From: Streptomyces sp. ISL-66
Lineage (GTDB): Bacteria > Actinomycetota > Actinomycetes > Streptomycetales > Streptomycetaceae
Direction of reading: 5' to 3'
DNA length: 64,000 nucleotides
NCBI RefSeq assembly: GCF_018614135.1
Contig: NZ_JAGGOW010000050.1
Span: forward strand, 1 to 64,000
Made by a program: the position numbers and the translations under genes. The notes under the pieces were generated by a model that saw nothing but the letters and a program-made list of their open reading frames with translations, did no database searches and was not told the origin of the DNA. Shown here one piece after another: positions 34,672 through 43,035 of the stretch; positions within the stretch are counted from its first letter, which is position 1; the number at the start of each line of letters is the position of its first letter.

Positions 34672-36063
34672 TCACGCCTCACCGTGCCAGTAGGCGTCGT
34701 GCGTTCGGTGGGCCTCGGTCAGGCCGTCGCGGAAGTACCGCTCGTAGTAGGGGTCCTCGAGGTGATGGGCCTGAAGCCACACGCCCGGTACGTGGATCGT
34801 GTCGCAGTGGGCGGGAAACCGCCCGTGCGTCTCGTAGATGTAGGTGCAGATGTCCCGTGTGCACGCGATGACGTCGGCGGAGTAGTCGCTGGCCTCGTGC
34901 AGGTACTGGCGGCCGAAGTCCCCGCGGTAGATCCGTGCGAACAGCCCCTCGTCGGAGTAGATGCCCATCGGCCCGAACTTGCCCGCCACGACGGCGTCGA
35001 CCGCCTCGCTCATGGTGGCGTAGTTGGGCGGGCACATCGCCTTGATGAGGTGTTCACCGTCGTGCCGCAGCCCGACCGCGGTCGCCCTCAGGTCCGCGTA
35101 ACGCGGGAGCGGCACCTGCCAGCGCAGGAGGTCCGCCGGACGCCACCGTGGGGTGGTCCAGTCGAAATCGAGCATGGGACCGTAGGCGGGCCGGAACTTG
35201 GGGTCGCCCAGCATGATCGACGGGGCGATCGAGGCGTGGATCCAGGCACCGAGACCCATGGCGTCGACGGTGAGCATCAGGTTCTGGAGCAGCAGGTCGG
35301 CCTCGATCTGCGTCCGCATGGCCCAGATGAAGCCCAGGGGCAGCTTGATCTCCTCGTTCAGGAAACCCGACGCGACCCACTTGCGCACGCCCGCCGAACG
35401 GTAGAGGTTCCGGTCGTCGACGATGGCCGGCCGTGCCCCCTCGGGCTGGGTCAGCAGGTACATCAGCCCGTTGATGTACTGCCGTGACAGGTCAACTACA
35501 GGGAAGAGGACGGTGGTGCCCGGGAGGTTCGACAGGAACCGGTTCGAGTCGAGGTAGGCGGGGAAGTCCCGCATGCCTTCCGGTACGTCGATGCGGTGGT
35601 CGAGCAGTTGCACCTTCGCCTCGGCGGCGCGCGCGCACAGGGTCTCCGCGTCGAAGGCCGCCGCGCTGCCCTCGGGCGGAGGGGGCAGTTTGCGCAGGAA
35701 GTAGGTGCCGGTGTCGTTGATCAGGAAGAAGTGCGTGCCCTGGGCGTTGTCGGGGCTGCCCGCGGTCCGGCCGGCCATGTTGAGGTTCGGCTTGGCCATG
35801 ATGGGTTTGCCGTCGCGGGGGTCGGCGAAGGGGCGGTCCGGCATGGTCAGACCGGTGCAGCCCGTGACGGCGATGAGGACGGCTTCCTCGAGCTCGGTGA
35901 GCGGGGTCCGCGTTGCGGTGGAGGTCCAGCTCATCGACCCGGCCTCGACCGAGCTGCCGCGGCTGACCCGGTGGGTGCGCCGGCGCCAGATCGAGGTGAG
36001 CAGCGGGCGCTTCGCAAGGGCCTCGAGCCCGGCGCGGCTGCGGGTGTTCAGCGGGTCGCTCAT
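34672..36063 (-). CDS. Nitroreductase-fold protein
   Basis: 463 residues from ATG 36063, starting 20 bases after the stop of the ThDP enzyme gene, so probably an operon. The N-terminal RRRTHRVSRGSSVEAG and TPLTELEEAVLIAVTGCTG look like the FMN-phosphate-binding start of nitroreductases. Later, SAGVRKWVASGFLNEEIKLP and TQIEADLLLQNLMLTVDAMG followed by LGAWIHASIA match the central helix and turn of that fold. The protein is about twice the usual nitroreductase length and has a C-terminal extension of about 150 residues (PPNYATMSEAVDAVVAGKFG, HVPGVWLQAHHLEDPYYERY). FMN binding is likely; the substrate is unknown. Possibly it acts on the product of the neighbouring ThDP enzyme. Confidence 0.6.
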   Translation of the reverse strand: MSDPLNTRSRAGLEALAKRPLLTSIWRRRTHRVSRGSSVEAGSMSWTSTATRTPLTELEEAVLIAVTGCTGLTMPDRPFADPRDGKPIMAKPNLNMAGRTAGSPDNAQGTHFFLINDTGTYFLRKLPPPPEGSAAAFDAETLCARAAEAKVQLLDHRIDVPEGMRDFPAYLDSNRFLSNLPGTTVLFPVVDLSRQYINGLMYLLTQPEGARPAIVDDRNLYRSAGVRKWVASGFLNEEIKLPLGFIWAMRTQIEADLLLQNLMLTVDAMGLGAWIHASIAPSIMLGDPKFRPAYGPMLDFDWTTPRWRPADLLRWQVPLPRYADLRATAVGLRHDGEHLIKAMCPPNYATMSEAVDAVVAGKFGPMGIYSDEGLFARIYRGDFGRQYLHEASDYSADVIACTRDICTYIYETHGRFPAHCDTIHVPGVWLQAHHLEDPYYERYFRDGLTEAHRTHDAYWHGEA

Positions 36064-36083
36064 GGTGCTGTCCCTTCACGCCG

Positions 36084-37790
36084 TCAGTCGCGCAGGCGTG
36101 CCTCGATGGTCTCGACGAGGCCTGCGATCACGCCGTCGGGCGAGGGGCTGTAGTGGGGGACGGCCCACCGCGTGATCCGGGCGTCGATGACGGAGGGCCG
36201 GCCTGAGGCGAGCGCGTCACGGAACGCCTTCTCGAACTCCTCCAGGGTCTCGACGCGGTAGCCGTCGGCACCGCACGCCTGCGCGTACGCGGCGAAGTCT
36301 GGGTTCTGGAACTCCACGAGTCCCGTCTCCCCGTAGGTGACGAGCTGGAAGAGTTTGATCAGCTTGAATTCCTGGTCGTCGAAGATGACCCAGATGACGG
36401 GGATGTCGTTCTCGACGGCGGTCATGAGCTCGAATCCGGACAACGAGTAGCACCCGTCGCCGCATCCGACGACTACGGTGCGGTCCGGGTGTGCGGCCTT
36501 CACGCCGATGGCGCCGTTGACGTGGCCGGCCATGGGACCGAAGGAGCCGGCCTTGCGGAAGTTCTGCCCCTCCTCCAGCTCGACGTAGTAGCCGAGCCAG
36601 GCGAGGTGGGCCCCCGCATCGGCGAGCAGGATGCCCCGTGGGGGCAGCATCCTGCCGATCGCCTGGGCCAGCTCCCCCGGGTGGATCCTTCCGGTCAGGT
36701 GCGTGATGTGGCGGGCTTCGTAGTCGCGGCCGTCGACGTCGACCGGCGGGACGTCGCCGACCCGTCCGTCCAGTGCCTCGTAGAGCGCGGCCAGGGCGAG
36801 GCGCGCGTCGGAGAGCAGGGTGTGGTCGGGCCGGTAGGCCTTGCGGAACTCGGTCTCGGAGATGTTGACATGGATCAGCACCTTGTTCTCGAAGAGGTCC
36901 TCGCGGTAGTTGAACGTGGCGTGCTGGTTCAGCGAGTTGCCGACGCACAGGACGACGTCGGCCTCGCGGAAAGCCTTCCACGCGCTCGCGTGCCCGCTGT
37001 CCGCGAAGACTCCCACCGAGAGCGGGTGCCCCTCGGAGACGATGCCCTTGCCGTCCAGGGTGGTGAGCAGCGGAATCCGGAACCGTTCGATGAAGCGCCG
37101 GACCTCCGCTCCCGCTCCGCTGCGGATCGCGCCGAACCCGACGAGCGCCACGATGCGCTTGTGCCGTGTGAGGGCGTCGGCCAGCACCGAGGCGATCTCC
37201 TGCACGCGGGCGGGATCGGGTACGACCGGGGCCACGTCGAGCCGGATGTGCCGGAAGCCCGTCACCTCGACGCCGCGGTGCGTGAGGTCCTCGGGAACGT
37301 GGATGTGCACCGGCCCGGGCCTTCCCTCGAAGGCGGTGTTGACCGCTTCCTCGAGCACGTCGCAGGTGTCGGCGGCGTCGGTGAGCAGGAAGGACTTCTT
37401 CGTCGTGGCGGCGAACATGGCCCGGGAGTCGGGCGTCCGGTTCAGGCCCGAGGTTTCGTTGAGGGAGCCCCATCCCTGCCAGTCCCTCGAGGCGTATCCC
37501 GAGACCGCGAGGACGGGGTAGGAGTCGGACATCGCCACGGCGAGACCGGAGAACAGGTTGAACGCACCGGGCCCCGCCGTCGCGAAGCAGAAGCCCAACT
37601 GGTTCGTGTACATGGCGTGACCGCACGCCATGAAGGAGGCGGCCTGCTCGTGCCGGGTGATGACCGGCCGGATCCGCTGCGAATGCTTCAGCGTCAGCAT
37701 CAGGCCGGCGGCGTTCTCCCCGGCCCCGCCGAAGGCGGCCCGTACCCCGATGTCTTCCAGGCCCTTGACTATGGCTTCGTAGACCCTCAT
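36084..37790 (-). CDS. Thiamine-diphosphate-dependent enzyme
   Basis: The product, about 568 residues, has the three-domain layout of acetolactate-synthase-like ThDP enzymes. The Pyr domain has the catalytic Glu in TRHEQAASFMACGHAM. The central domain has RIVALVGFGAIRSGAGAEVR. The PP domain has GCGDGCYSLSGFELMTAVEN and VIWVIFDDQEF. The metal-binding 'GDG...NN' motif ends in DD instead of NN, which can still coordinate Mg2+ but is uncommon. Two ATGs (37796 and 37790) follow GAGGGA; the second has the better six-base spacing and is chosen. It leads a two-gene operon with the nitroreductase-like gene and is divergent from the catalase-dioxygenase fusion. Reaction type (decarboxylase versus carboligase) cannot be decided. 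Confidence 0.85.
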   Translation of the reverse strand: MRVYEAIVKGLEDIGVRAAFGGAGENAAGLMLTLKHSQRIRPVITRHEQAASFMACGHAMYTNQLGFCFATAGPGAFNLFSGLAVAMSDSYPVLAVSGYASRDWQGWGSLNETSGLNRTPDSRAMFAATTKKSFLLTDAADTCDVLEEAVNTAFEGRPGPVHIHVPEDLTHRGVEVTGFRHIRLDVAPVVPDPARVQEIASVLADALTRHKRIVALVGFGAIRSGAGAEVRRFIERFRIPLLTTLDGKGIVSEGHPLSVGVFADSGHASAWKAFREADVVLCVGNSLNQHATFNYREDLFENKVLIHVNISETEFRKAYRPDHTLLSDARLALAALYEALDGRVGDVPPVDVDGRDYEARHITHLTGRIHPGELAQAIGRMLPPRGILLADAGAHLAWLGYYVELEEGQNFRKAGSFGPMAGHVNGAIGVKAAHPDRTVVVGCGDGCYSLSGFELMTAVENDIPVIWVIFDDQEFKLIKLFQLVTYGETGLVEFQNPDFAAYAQACGADGYRVETLEEFEKAFRDALASGRPSVIDARITRWAVPHYSPSPDGVIAGLVETIEARLRD

Positions 37791-37796
37791 CGCCAT

Positions 37797-38169
37797 TCCC
37801 TCGTCCGCTCCCCCGCGTGGCTGCCTGCGGGTGCGGTGTCGGACGGCTCTGCCGTGTGGTCTTGCGGAACCAGTCTGCCAGGACTCGACGCGTCCCGCTC
37901 CTGCACCCGGAGCGGGCCGAACGGGTCGCCGGAGAGCCGTCACCGCTGACGGCGCCCGCGGGGACCCGCGCGGTGGTATCTGCCTCGGCGCGGACGAGGT
38001 GCCACCCGTCTGCGTTGCTCCGCGCGACGCGGCCCACCGCCTGAGTCAGGGTTGACGTGGTGAACCCAGTGCCCGCGGACTCCGTCCCGGGCAGCCGTGC
38101 AGCGTCACCTCCTCGTCCGCCGGCCCCCGCGCCCGGACGGCGGTGGTGCGCCTTGGCCAAGAGGCACAC
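37797..38169. other. Divergent promoter region
   Basis: About 370 bases between the ThDP enzyme and the fusion gene. It carries the ribosome sites of both, including AAGAGG before 38170, and no gene. No clear operator palindrome was found. Confidence 0.5.
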
Positions 38170-41031
38170 ATGGACGAGACCAGGCAGTACGAGCACTACG
38201 TGGGCGGCGACCCGGAGACGGAACGGCTCGTCTTCGAGCGGCTCGCCCGTGAGCTCATGCGGGTCCAGCTCAAGTCCAAGAAGCGCAGCGGCGCGGCCGA
38301 CCTCGCACGTACGTTCCACGCCAAGGCTGTCCTCGGCGTGGAGGGGGCCCGTCTGGCTTTCCTCCGCGACCTGCCCCCCGACCTACGGACCGGCTTCGCC
38401 CAGCCGGGCGCCGAGTACCCCGTCACCGTACGGCTCTCCAACGCGAACGGCGCCCGCCAGTCCGACCACGCCCCCGACATGCGGGGAGCGGCCCTGCGCA
38501 TCGCCGTAGCGGCCGGGGAAACGCACGATCTTCTGATGACGAGCCATCCGGTCTCGCACGCGCGCAACGCGCGGGAGTTCGTCGAGTTCGCCAAGGCCAT
38601 GGCGGGCGCCGACTCGACCCCGCGCAAGGCCTTCGCGCTGTTCGTCACCCTGCCGCTCGCGGTCGGGTGGTCCACGGCCGCGCGCATGCGGCGAAACGTG
38701 CGTGCGGGTACGAGCCGCACGGTGCGCAGCCTGGCGCTGGAGACGTACTGGAGCCGCGGCGCCATCCTGTGGGGTGACGCGGGGCCGGTGCGCTATCAGC
38801 TGGGGCCCGCCGAGGGCGCTGCACCGGCCCCCGACCCCTCCGGCAGCGACCCGGACTTCCTGCAGCACGAACTCGCCCGGCGGCTCGCGGAGGGTGACGT
38901 CGTCTTCGAGCTGTACGTCCAGCGCTACCTGGACGGCCGCCGGACGCCCATCGAGGACGGTGCGGCCGAGTGGCGGGAGGCGGACACGCCGCTCGTGCGG
39001 GTGGCCACGCTGACCGTCCCGCGCCACGACATCGGCTCCGCCGGGGCGCGCGCGGCGGCGGCCCGGATCGACGAGCTCGCGTTCAACCCGTGGAACACGA
39101 CGGAGGAGTTCCGGCCGCTGGGAAACCTCAACCGCGCGCGCAAGGTCGCCTACGAGGCCAGCAGCGCACACCGCCTGGGCCACCGGTTCGCCAACGTCGA
39201 GCCCCGCCGCAACGCCGTGCTGGGCGTGCCGTTGCGCGCCGCCTTCCGCGGCCTCAACCGGTTCGTCCCCTGGCACCGGCTGCCCACGAGCCTCGGCCTG
39301 CTGAACCTCATGGCCTTCCGGCAGAGGCTGCGCCGGGACAACCTGCTCGACACCGAGGTCCGCGAGGCTCCGCCCAGGGCCCGGCCCGTGCCCGATCCCA
39401 TCGACGAGGGCATGCGGCTCGCACGGAGCTACGACGGCACCTACAACGACCTGTCGGCTCCGGCCATGGGCGCCGTGGGCGCCGCGTTCGGCCGCAACCT
39501 CGCGCCGGTCTACCGGCCGGACCTGTTCGACGTACCGAACCCGGTCACGGTCAGCAGGGAGCTGCTGCACCGCGACGCGTTCATCCCGGCGCGCTCCCTG
39601 AACGTCCTGGCCGCCGCATGGATCCAGTTCCAGGTGCACGACTGGGTCAACCACAAGCGCTACCCCACCGGTACGAAATCCGTCGAGGTGCCGCTCCCTC
39701 CCGGTGTCACGTGGAGGAACACTCCGGGCGGACGTCCCGAGGAGGTCATGCGCTTCGCCGAGAACGAGGGGCTGCAGCCGGCCGACGGCAAGGGTCCGCC
39801 GACGCTGTTCGCCAACGCGGCGTCCCACTGGTGGGACGGCTCCGAGATCTACGGCGGCAACGAGGTCACCGGCAGGTCGCTGCGCGAGCCGGGTGGCGGT
39901 GCCGCGCTGCGCCTGGAGGACGGCCACCTGCCGGCCGGCCCGTACGGTCTGCCGCTCACCGGGTTCGCGGAGAGCTGGTGGTACGGCCTCAGCGCCATGC
40001 AGACCCTCTTCGCCCGTGAGCACAACGCCGTGTGCGAAGCGCTGCGGCGGGAGTACCCGCGGCTGAGCGAGGACCGCGTCTACCACACGGCGCGACTGGT
40101 CGTCTCGGCCCTCATCGCGAAGATCCACACCGTGGAGTGGACTCCCGCGATCCTCGCCACCGATGTGATCGACATCGGCCTGAAGACCAACTGGCAGGGT
40201 CCGCCGAAGAAGTGGCTCGAACAACTGGGACTGTGGCTGTTCGAGGCGCATTCACTGACCGGCATCCCCGAGACGCTGCCGTACCACCACAGCGCTCCGT
40301 ACTCGCTCACCGAGGACTTCGTCACCGTCTACCGCATGCACCCGCTGCTCCCCGACGACTTCGAGATCGTGGACCACCGGCTCGGCCGGAGGCTGGACAC
40401 GCTCGGCTTCAACGACGTCCAGGGCCCCGCCGCGGAAGCGCTCATCCGCAGGACCGGCCTGGCCGATTCCCTGTACTCGCTCGGCATCGCGCACCCCGGC
40501 GCGATCACCCTGCACAACTATCCCCGCGCACTGCGGGCGTTCGAGCGCGACGGCGAGATCATCGACCTGTCCGTGGTCGATCTGGTACGCACCCGGCGTC
40601 GCGGTGTACCGCGCTACAACGACTTCCGGGCCGGTCTGCACAAACCGCGCGTCCGGCGGTTCGAGGACGTATCCCGCGACGCGGAGACGGTCGCCCGCCT
40701 GAAGGAGGTCTACCGCGATGTCGACCAGATCGACACCATGGTCGGTCTCTTCGCCGAGAACCCGCCGCAGGGCTTCGGCTTCAGTGACACCGCCTTCCGC
40801 ATCTTCATCCTGATGGCGACCCGCCGCCTGCAGAGCGATCGCTTCCTCACCGTCGATTTCAGGCCCGAGGTGTACACCCCGTTGGGCATCGACTGGATCG
40901 AGCGCAACGGCATGACCAGCGTGGTGGCGCGGCACTGCCCCGAGTTGGCGGGCCTCCTGCCCCGCACGGCCAGCGCGTTCGCGCCCTGGCGCCTGGCCAC
41001 GGCGAAGGGGAACGACGACGGCCGCGGCTGA
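38170..41031 (+). CDS. Catalase-like / alpha-dioxygenase-type haem fusion protein
   Basis: 953 residues from ATG 38170, with AAGAGG five bases upstream. Residues about 40-345 are a short catalase-related haem domain like allene oxide synthase. They show distal His50 in ARTFHAKAVLGVEG, the segment VTVRLSNANG...DMRGAAL, and the proximal R-x-x-x-Y pair Arg324/Tyr328 (RARKVAYEASS). Residues about 390-940 are an animal-type haem peroxidase of the alpha-dioxygenase/cyclooxygenase branch. They show distal His490 (WIQFQVHDWVNH), the family segment KIHTVEWTPAI, and the Y-x-x-H pair Tyr721/His724 (VYRMHPLLPDDF), that is, catalytic tyrosine and proximal ligand. The order mirrors coral catalase-like-lipoxygenase fusions, so fatty-acid oxygenation followed by hydroperoxide processing is a reasonable inference. 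No signal peptide. Confidence 0.88.
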   Translation: MDETRQYEHYVGGDPETERLVFERLARELMRVQLKSKKRSGAADLARTFHAKAVLGVEGARLAFLRDLPPDLRTGFAQPGAEYPVTVRLSNANGARQSDHAPDMRGAALRIAVAAGETHDLLMTSHPVSHARNAREFVEFAKAMAGADSTPRKAFALFVTLPLAVGWSTAARMRRNVRAGTSRTVRSLALETYWSRGAILWGDAGPVRYQLGPAEGAAPAPDPSGSDPDFLQHELARRLAEGDVVFELYVQRYLDGRRTPIEDGAAEWREADTPLVRVATLTVPRHDIGSAGARAAAARIDELAFNPWNTTEEFRPLGNLNRARKVAYEASSAHRLGHRFANVEPRRNAVLGVPLRAAFRGLNRFVPWHRLPTSLGLLNLMAFRQRLRRDNLLDTEVREAPPRARPVPDPIDEGMRLARSYDGTYNDLSAPAMGAVGAAFGRNLAPVYRPDLFDVPNPVTVSRELLHRDAFIPARSLNVLAAAWIQFQVHDWVNHKRYPTGTKSVEVPLPPGVTWRNTPGGRPEEVMRFAENEGLQPADGKGPPTLFANAASHWWDGSEIYGGNEVTGRSLREPGGGAALRLEDGHLPAGPYGLPLTGFAESWWYGLSAMQTLFAREHNAVCEALRREYPRLSEDRVYHTARLVVSALIAKIHTVEWTPAILATDVIDIGLKTNWQGPPKKWLEQLGLWLFEAHSLTGIPETLPYHHSAPYSLTEDFVTVYRMHPLLPDDFEIVDHRLGRRLDTLGFNDVQGPAAEALIRRTGLADSLYSLGIAHPGAITLHNYPRALRAFERDGEIIDLSVVDLVRTRRRGVPRYNDFRAGLHKPRVRRFEDVSRDAETVARLKEVYRDVDQIDTMVGLFAENPPQGFGFSDTAFRIFILMATRRLQSDRFLTVDFRPEVYTPLGIDWIERNGMTSVVARHCPELAGLLPRTASAFAPWRLATAKGNDDGRG

Positions 41032-41070
41032 GCGGACCGCCCGTACGGCGGCCCGCAGGGGGGACACGGC

Positions 41071-41100
41071 GGAGGGCGGCGGCGCAGGCCGCCGCCCTCC
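41071..41100. terminator. Bidirectional terminator hairpin
   Basis: GGAGGGCGGCGGC (41071-41083) pairs perfectly with GCCGCCGCCCTCC (41088-41100) around GCAG. It sits between the convergent fusion gene and caspase-like gene and can stop transcription from both sides. Confidence 0.8.
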
Positions 41101-41109
41101 ACCGGCGTG

Positions 41110-41964
41110 TCAGATGGTGAACGGCCTCTGCTTGAGGAAGCCATCCGACGGGCTGCCCGTCGTGTAGAAGTTCGGGCTCTGGTTGGCGGGCATGCGCTGT
41201 TGGATGTCGCGGTGGAAGGTGCGGTAGTCGCCCTGGAAGGCCCCCTTCTCCCAGACCTTGAGAAGGTTCGCGGTGAACAGTCCGTTGACGTCTCCGTCGG
41301 ACGCCACCTGGTTGTCCTGACAGGCGGCGATGAGCACGGCGCCGGGCACCGGGCGGCCGCCGTTGCCCTCCTTGAGTTCGCGCTGGAGACCTTCGTAGAA
41401 CGGCCGGTCCCGGGCGAAGATCTCCTGTTGCTTGAGCAGCGGCATGAGCCGGGACGCCGCCTCCACCTGGCCGGGGTCACGGGTCTGGAACTGCGACTGC
41501 AGCGCCTCCGGGGTGAGCAGCCCCTGGAGGGACTCGATGGCGCTGCCGCTGTGGCAGCAGTCCAGCAGGACGAAGATCCTGACCCCCTCCTCGAACCGCC
41601 GGAACTCCCGGTCCAGCTCGTCGTCGAGGAACTGGCGGTCGAAGAACACCAGCGTCTCGTCCAGCCGGTCGGGCTCGTCGTCCGATCCGGCGACGTTGTC
41701 CATCTGGCCGCCGTGGCCCGAATAGGTGAAGAGCAGCATGTCCCCGCTCTTGAGCCGTCCGGCCGCCTTGCATAGTTCCCCGGTGATGTTCTCCACCGTG
41801 CCGTCGGCTGTCAGGATCACGGTGTCCCCGAACCCGCCGGCTCGGGCCACCGACGCCATGTCACGAGCATCGTTCTCGCAGGCCAGGAGCTTGCCGTCCC
41901 AGCCGTCGTACGCGGTGGGATCGACCTTGTTCAGACCGACGTGGATGGACAGGCCAGTGGGCAC
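41110..41964 (-). CDS. Caspase-like (C14/orthocaspase) protease
   Basis: 284 residues from ATG 41964. The fold begins LSIHVGLNKVDPTAYDGWDG, with the paired acidic/Cys 'LLACENDARDM' segment. The catalytic His84 is in LLFTYSGHGGQMD and the catalytic Cys137 in FVLLDCCHSGSA, exactly the H...DxCHSG arrangement of metacaspases/orthocaspases. A C-terminal subunit-like part (AVLIAACQDNQVASDGDVNG) follows. No membrane or adaptor domain is attached. It is divergent from the nuclease-hydrolase-STAND-trypsin operon, and the about 180-base gap carries both promoters. In bacterial conflict systems such proteases are activated by STAND switches. Whether this one is, is inferred from position. Confidence 0.9.
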   Translation of the reverse strand: MPTGLSIHVGLNKVDPTAYDGWDGKLLACENDARDMASVARAGGFGDTVILTADGTVENITGELCKAAGRLKSGDMLLFTYSGHGGQMDNVAGSDDEPDRLDETLVFFDRQFLDDELDREFRRFEEGVRIFVLLDCCHSGSAIESLQGLLTPEALQSQFQTRDPGQVEAASRLMPLLKQQEIFARDRPFYEGLQRELKEGNGGRPVPGAVLIAACQDNQVASDGDVNGLFTANLLKVWEKGAFQGDYRTFHRDIQQRMPANQSPNFYTTGSPSDGFLKQRPFTI

Positions 41965-42143
41965 GGCTACTCCTCGGAGCGAGGCGGGCAGAGGGGGGTC
42001 GACAGCATGGGTTCCGCGGCGGCCGCCGCCTGAACCGGGGCGTTGGGGACGCCGCCCGATCGGGTCTGCCGAGGGAAGCCGCTGTTCGGGTGGCCCATGG
42101 CATCGGACCGTAAATGATCCCTTGCGCGCGGTATTGCTATCTT

Positions 42144-43034
42144 ATGAACGCAATTGGCATGCCGCCGGATCGGGCTGCGGGCTCCAAGGCGCGGCCGGAC
42201 TCCCTCGCCGATCGCACCGGCTACGACGAGTCCTTCCTCGGTGCCGTCGTCCCGCTCCCCGTGCCGGCCGCGGCCGGGATCGAGACCGTGGTCCTCCCCT
42301 ATACCCACTTCACCGTCGTCCTGCGTCCCGACCGCAGGCTGGCCGCCTCCACCGCCGTCTGCATCGACGGCGAGCGGATCGTGGAGGACGTACCCCGCGA
42401 CGACGCCTGGGGGTTCGACCCCCGCGTACCCGAGTCCCAGCAAGCCGGCAACGACATCTACAGCGACAACTCCCTGGACCGGGGGCACCTGGTCCGCCGC
42501 CTGGACCCGGTCTGGGGTGCCGCGGCCGAGGCCAACCGCGCGAACGTGGACACCTTCCACTTCACCAACGCGGCCCCGCAGCAGGACATCTTCAACCAGG
42601 GCAAGGAGCTGTGGCAGGGACTGGAGAACTACCTGCTCGACCACGCGGCCGAATTCGACCGCAAGCTGTCCGTCTTCACCGGTCCTGTCCTGCACGACTC
42701 CGACCCGCCCTACCGGGGCATCCAGGTCCCGCTGCGGTTCTGGAAGGTGGCCGCCTTCGTCCAGAACGGCGGACTGGCCTCGACCGGGTACATCCTCGAC
42801 CAGAGCCCGGACCTCAGCCGGGACCGCGAGCGGGCGATGGCGGGCGCCAAGCCCGGCGATCCGCCGCCGCTCGGCCCGTTCCGCACGTTCCAAGTGCCCG
42901 TCACCGACATCGTCGAGCTCACCGGCCTCGACTTCGGGCCGCTGCCGGCCGCCGACCTCATGCCCGTCACCCGCGCACCCGCGGAGCGCTGGAAACCCCT
43001 GCAGAGCTACGAGGACATGGTCCTGGATACCTGA
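42144..43034 (+). CDS. NUC1-type DNA/RNA non-specific endonuclease
   Basis: 296 residues from ATG 42144; no ribosome site is visible, so translation may be leaderless or start at ATG 42114. The beta-beta-alpha-Me nuclease core is clear: NDIYSDNSLDRGHLVRRLDP with catalytic His115 in the DRGH motif, and NVDTFHFTNAAPQQDIFNQG with the expected metal-binding Asn (about 151). Helix ELWQGLENYLLDHAAEFDRK follows, then GIQVPLRFWKVAAFV. There is no signal peptide, so, unlike Serratia nuclease, it should act in the cytoplasm, which would need control to avoid self-damage. Only one base separates its TGA from the next ATG, so it is co-translated with the hydrolase. Likely effector of the module. Confidence 0.9.
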   Translation: MNAIGMPPDRAAGSKARPDSLADRTGYDESFLGAVVPLPVPAAAGIETVVLPYTHFTVVLRPDRRLAASTAVCIDGERIVEDVPRDDAWGFDPRVPESQQAGNDIYSDNSLDRGHLVRRLDPVWGAAAEANRANVDTFHFTNAAPQQDIFNQGKELWQGLENYLLDHAAEFDRKLSVFTGPVLHDSDPPYRGIQVPLRFWKVAAFVQNGGLASTGYILDQSPDLSRDRERAMAGAKPGDPPPLGPFRTFQVPVTDIVELTGLDFGPLPAADLMPVTRAPAERWKPLQSYEDMVLDT

Positions 43035-43035
43035 G

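Noticed and set aside
36217..38319. A 700-codon minus-strand frame overlapping the ThDP gene
   Set aside because: It is the ThDP gene read in the wrong frame, with Arg/Pro-rich composition; the ThDP motifs lie in another frame.
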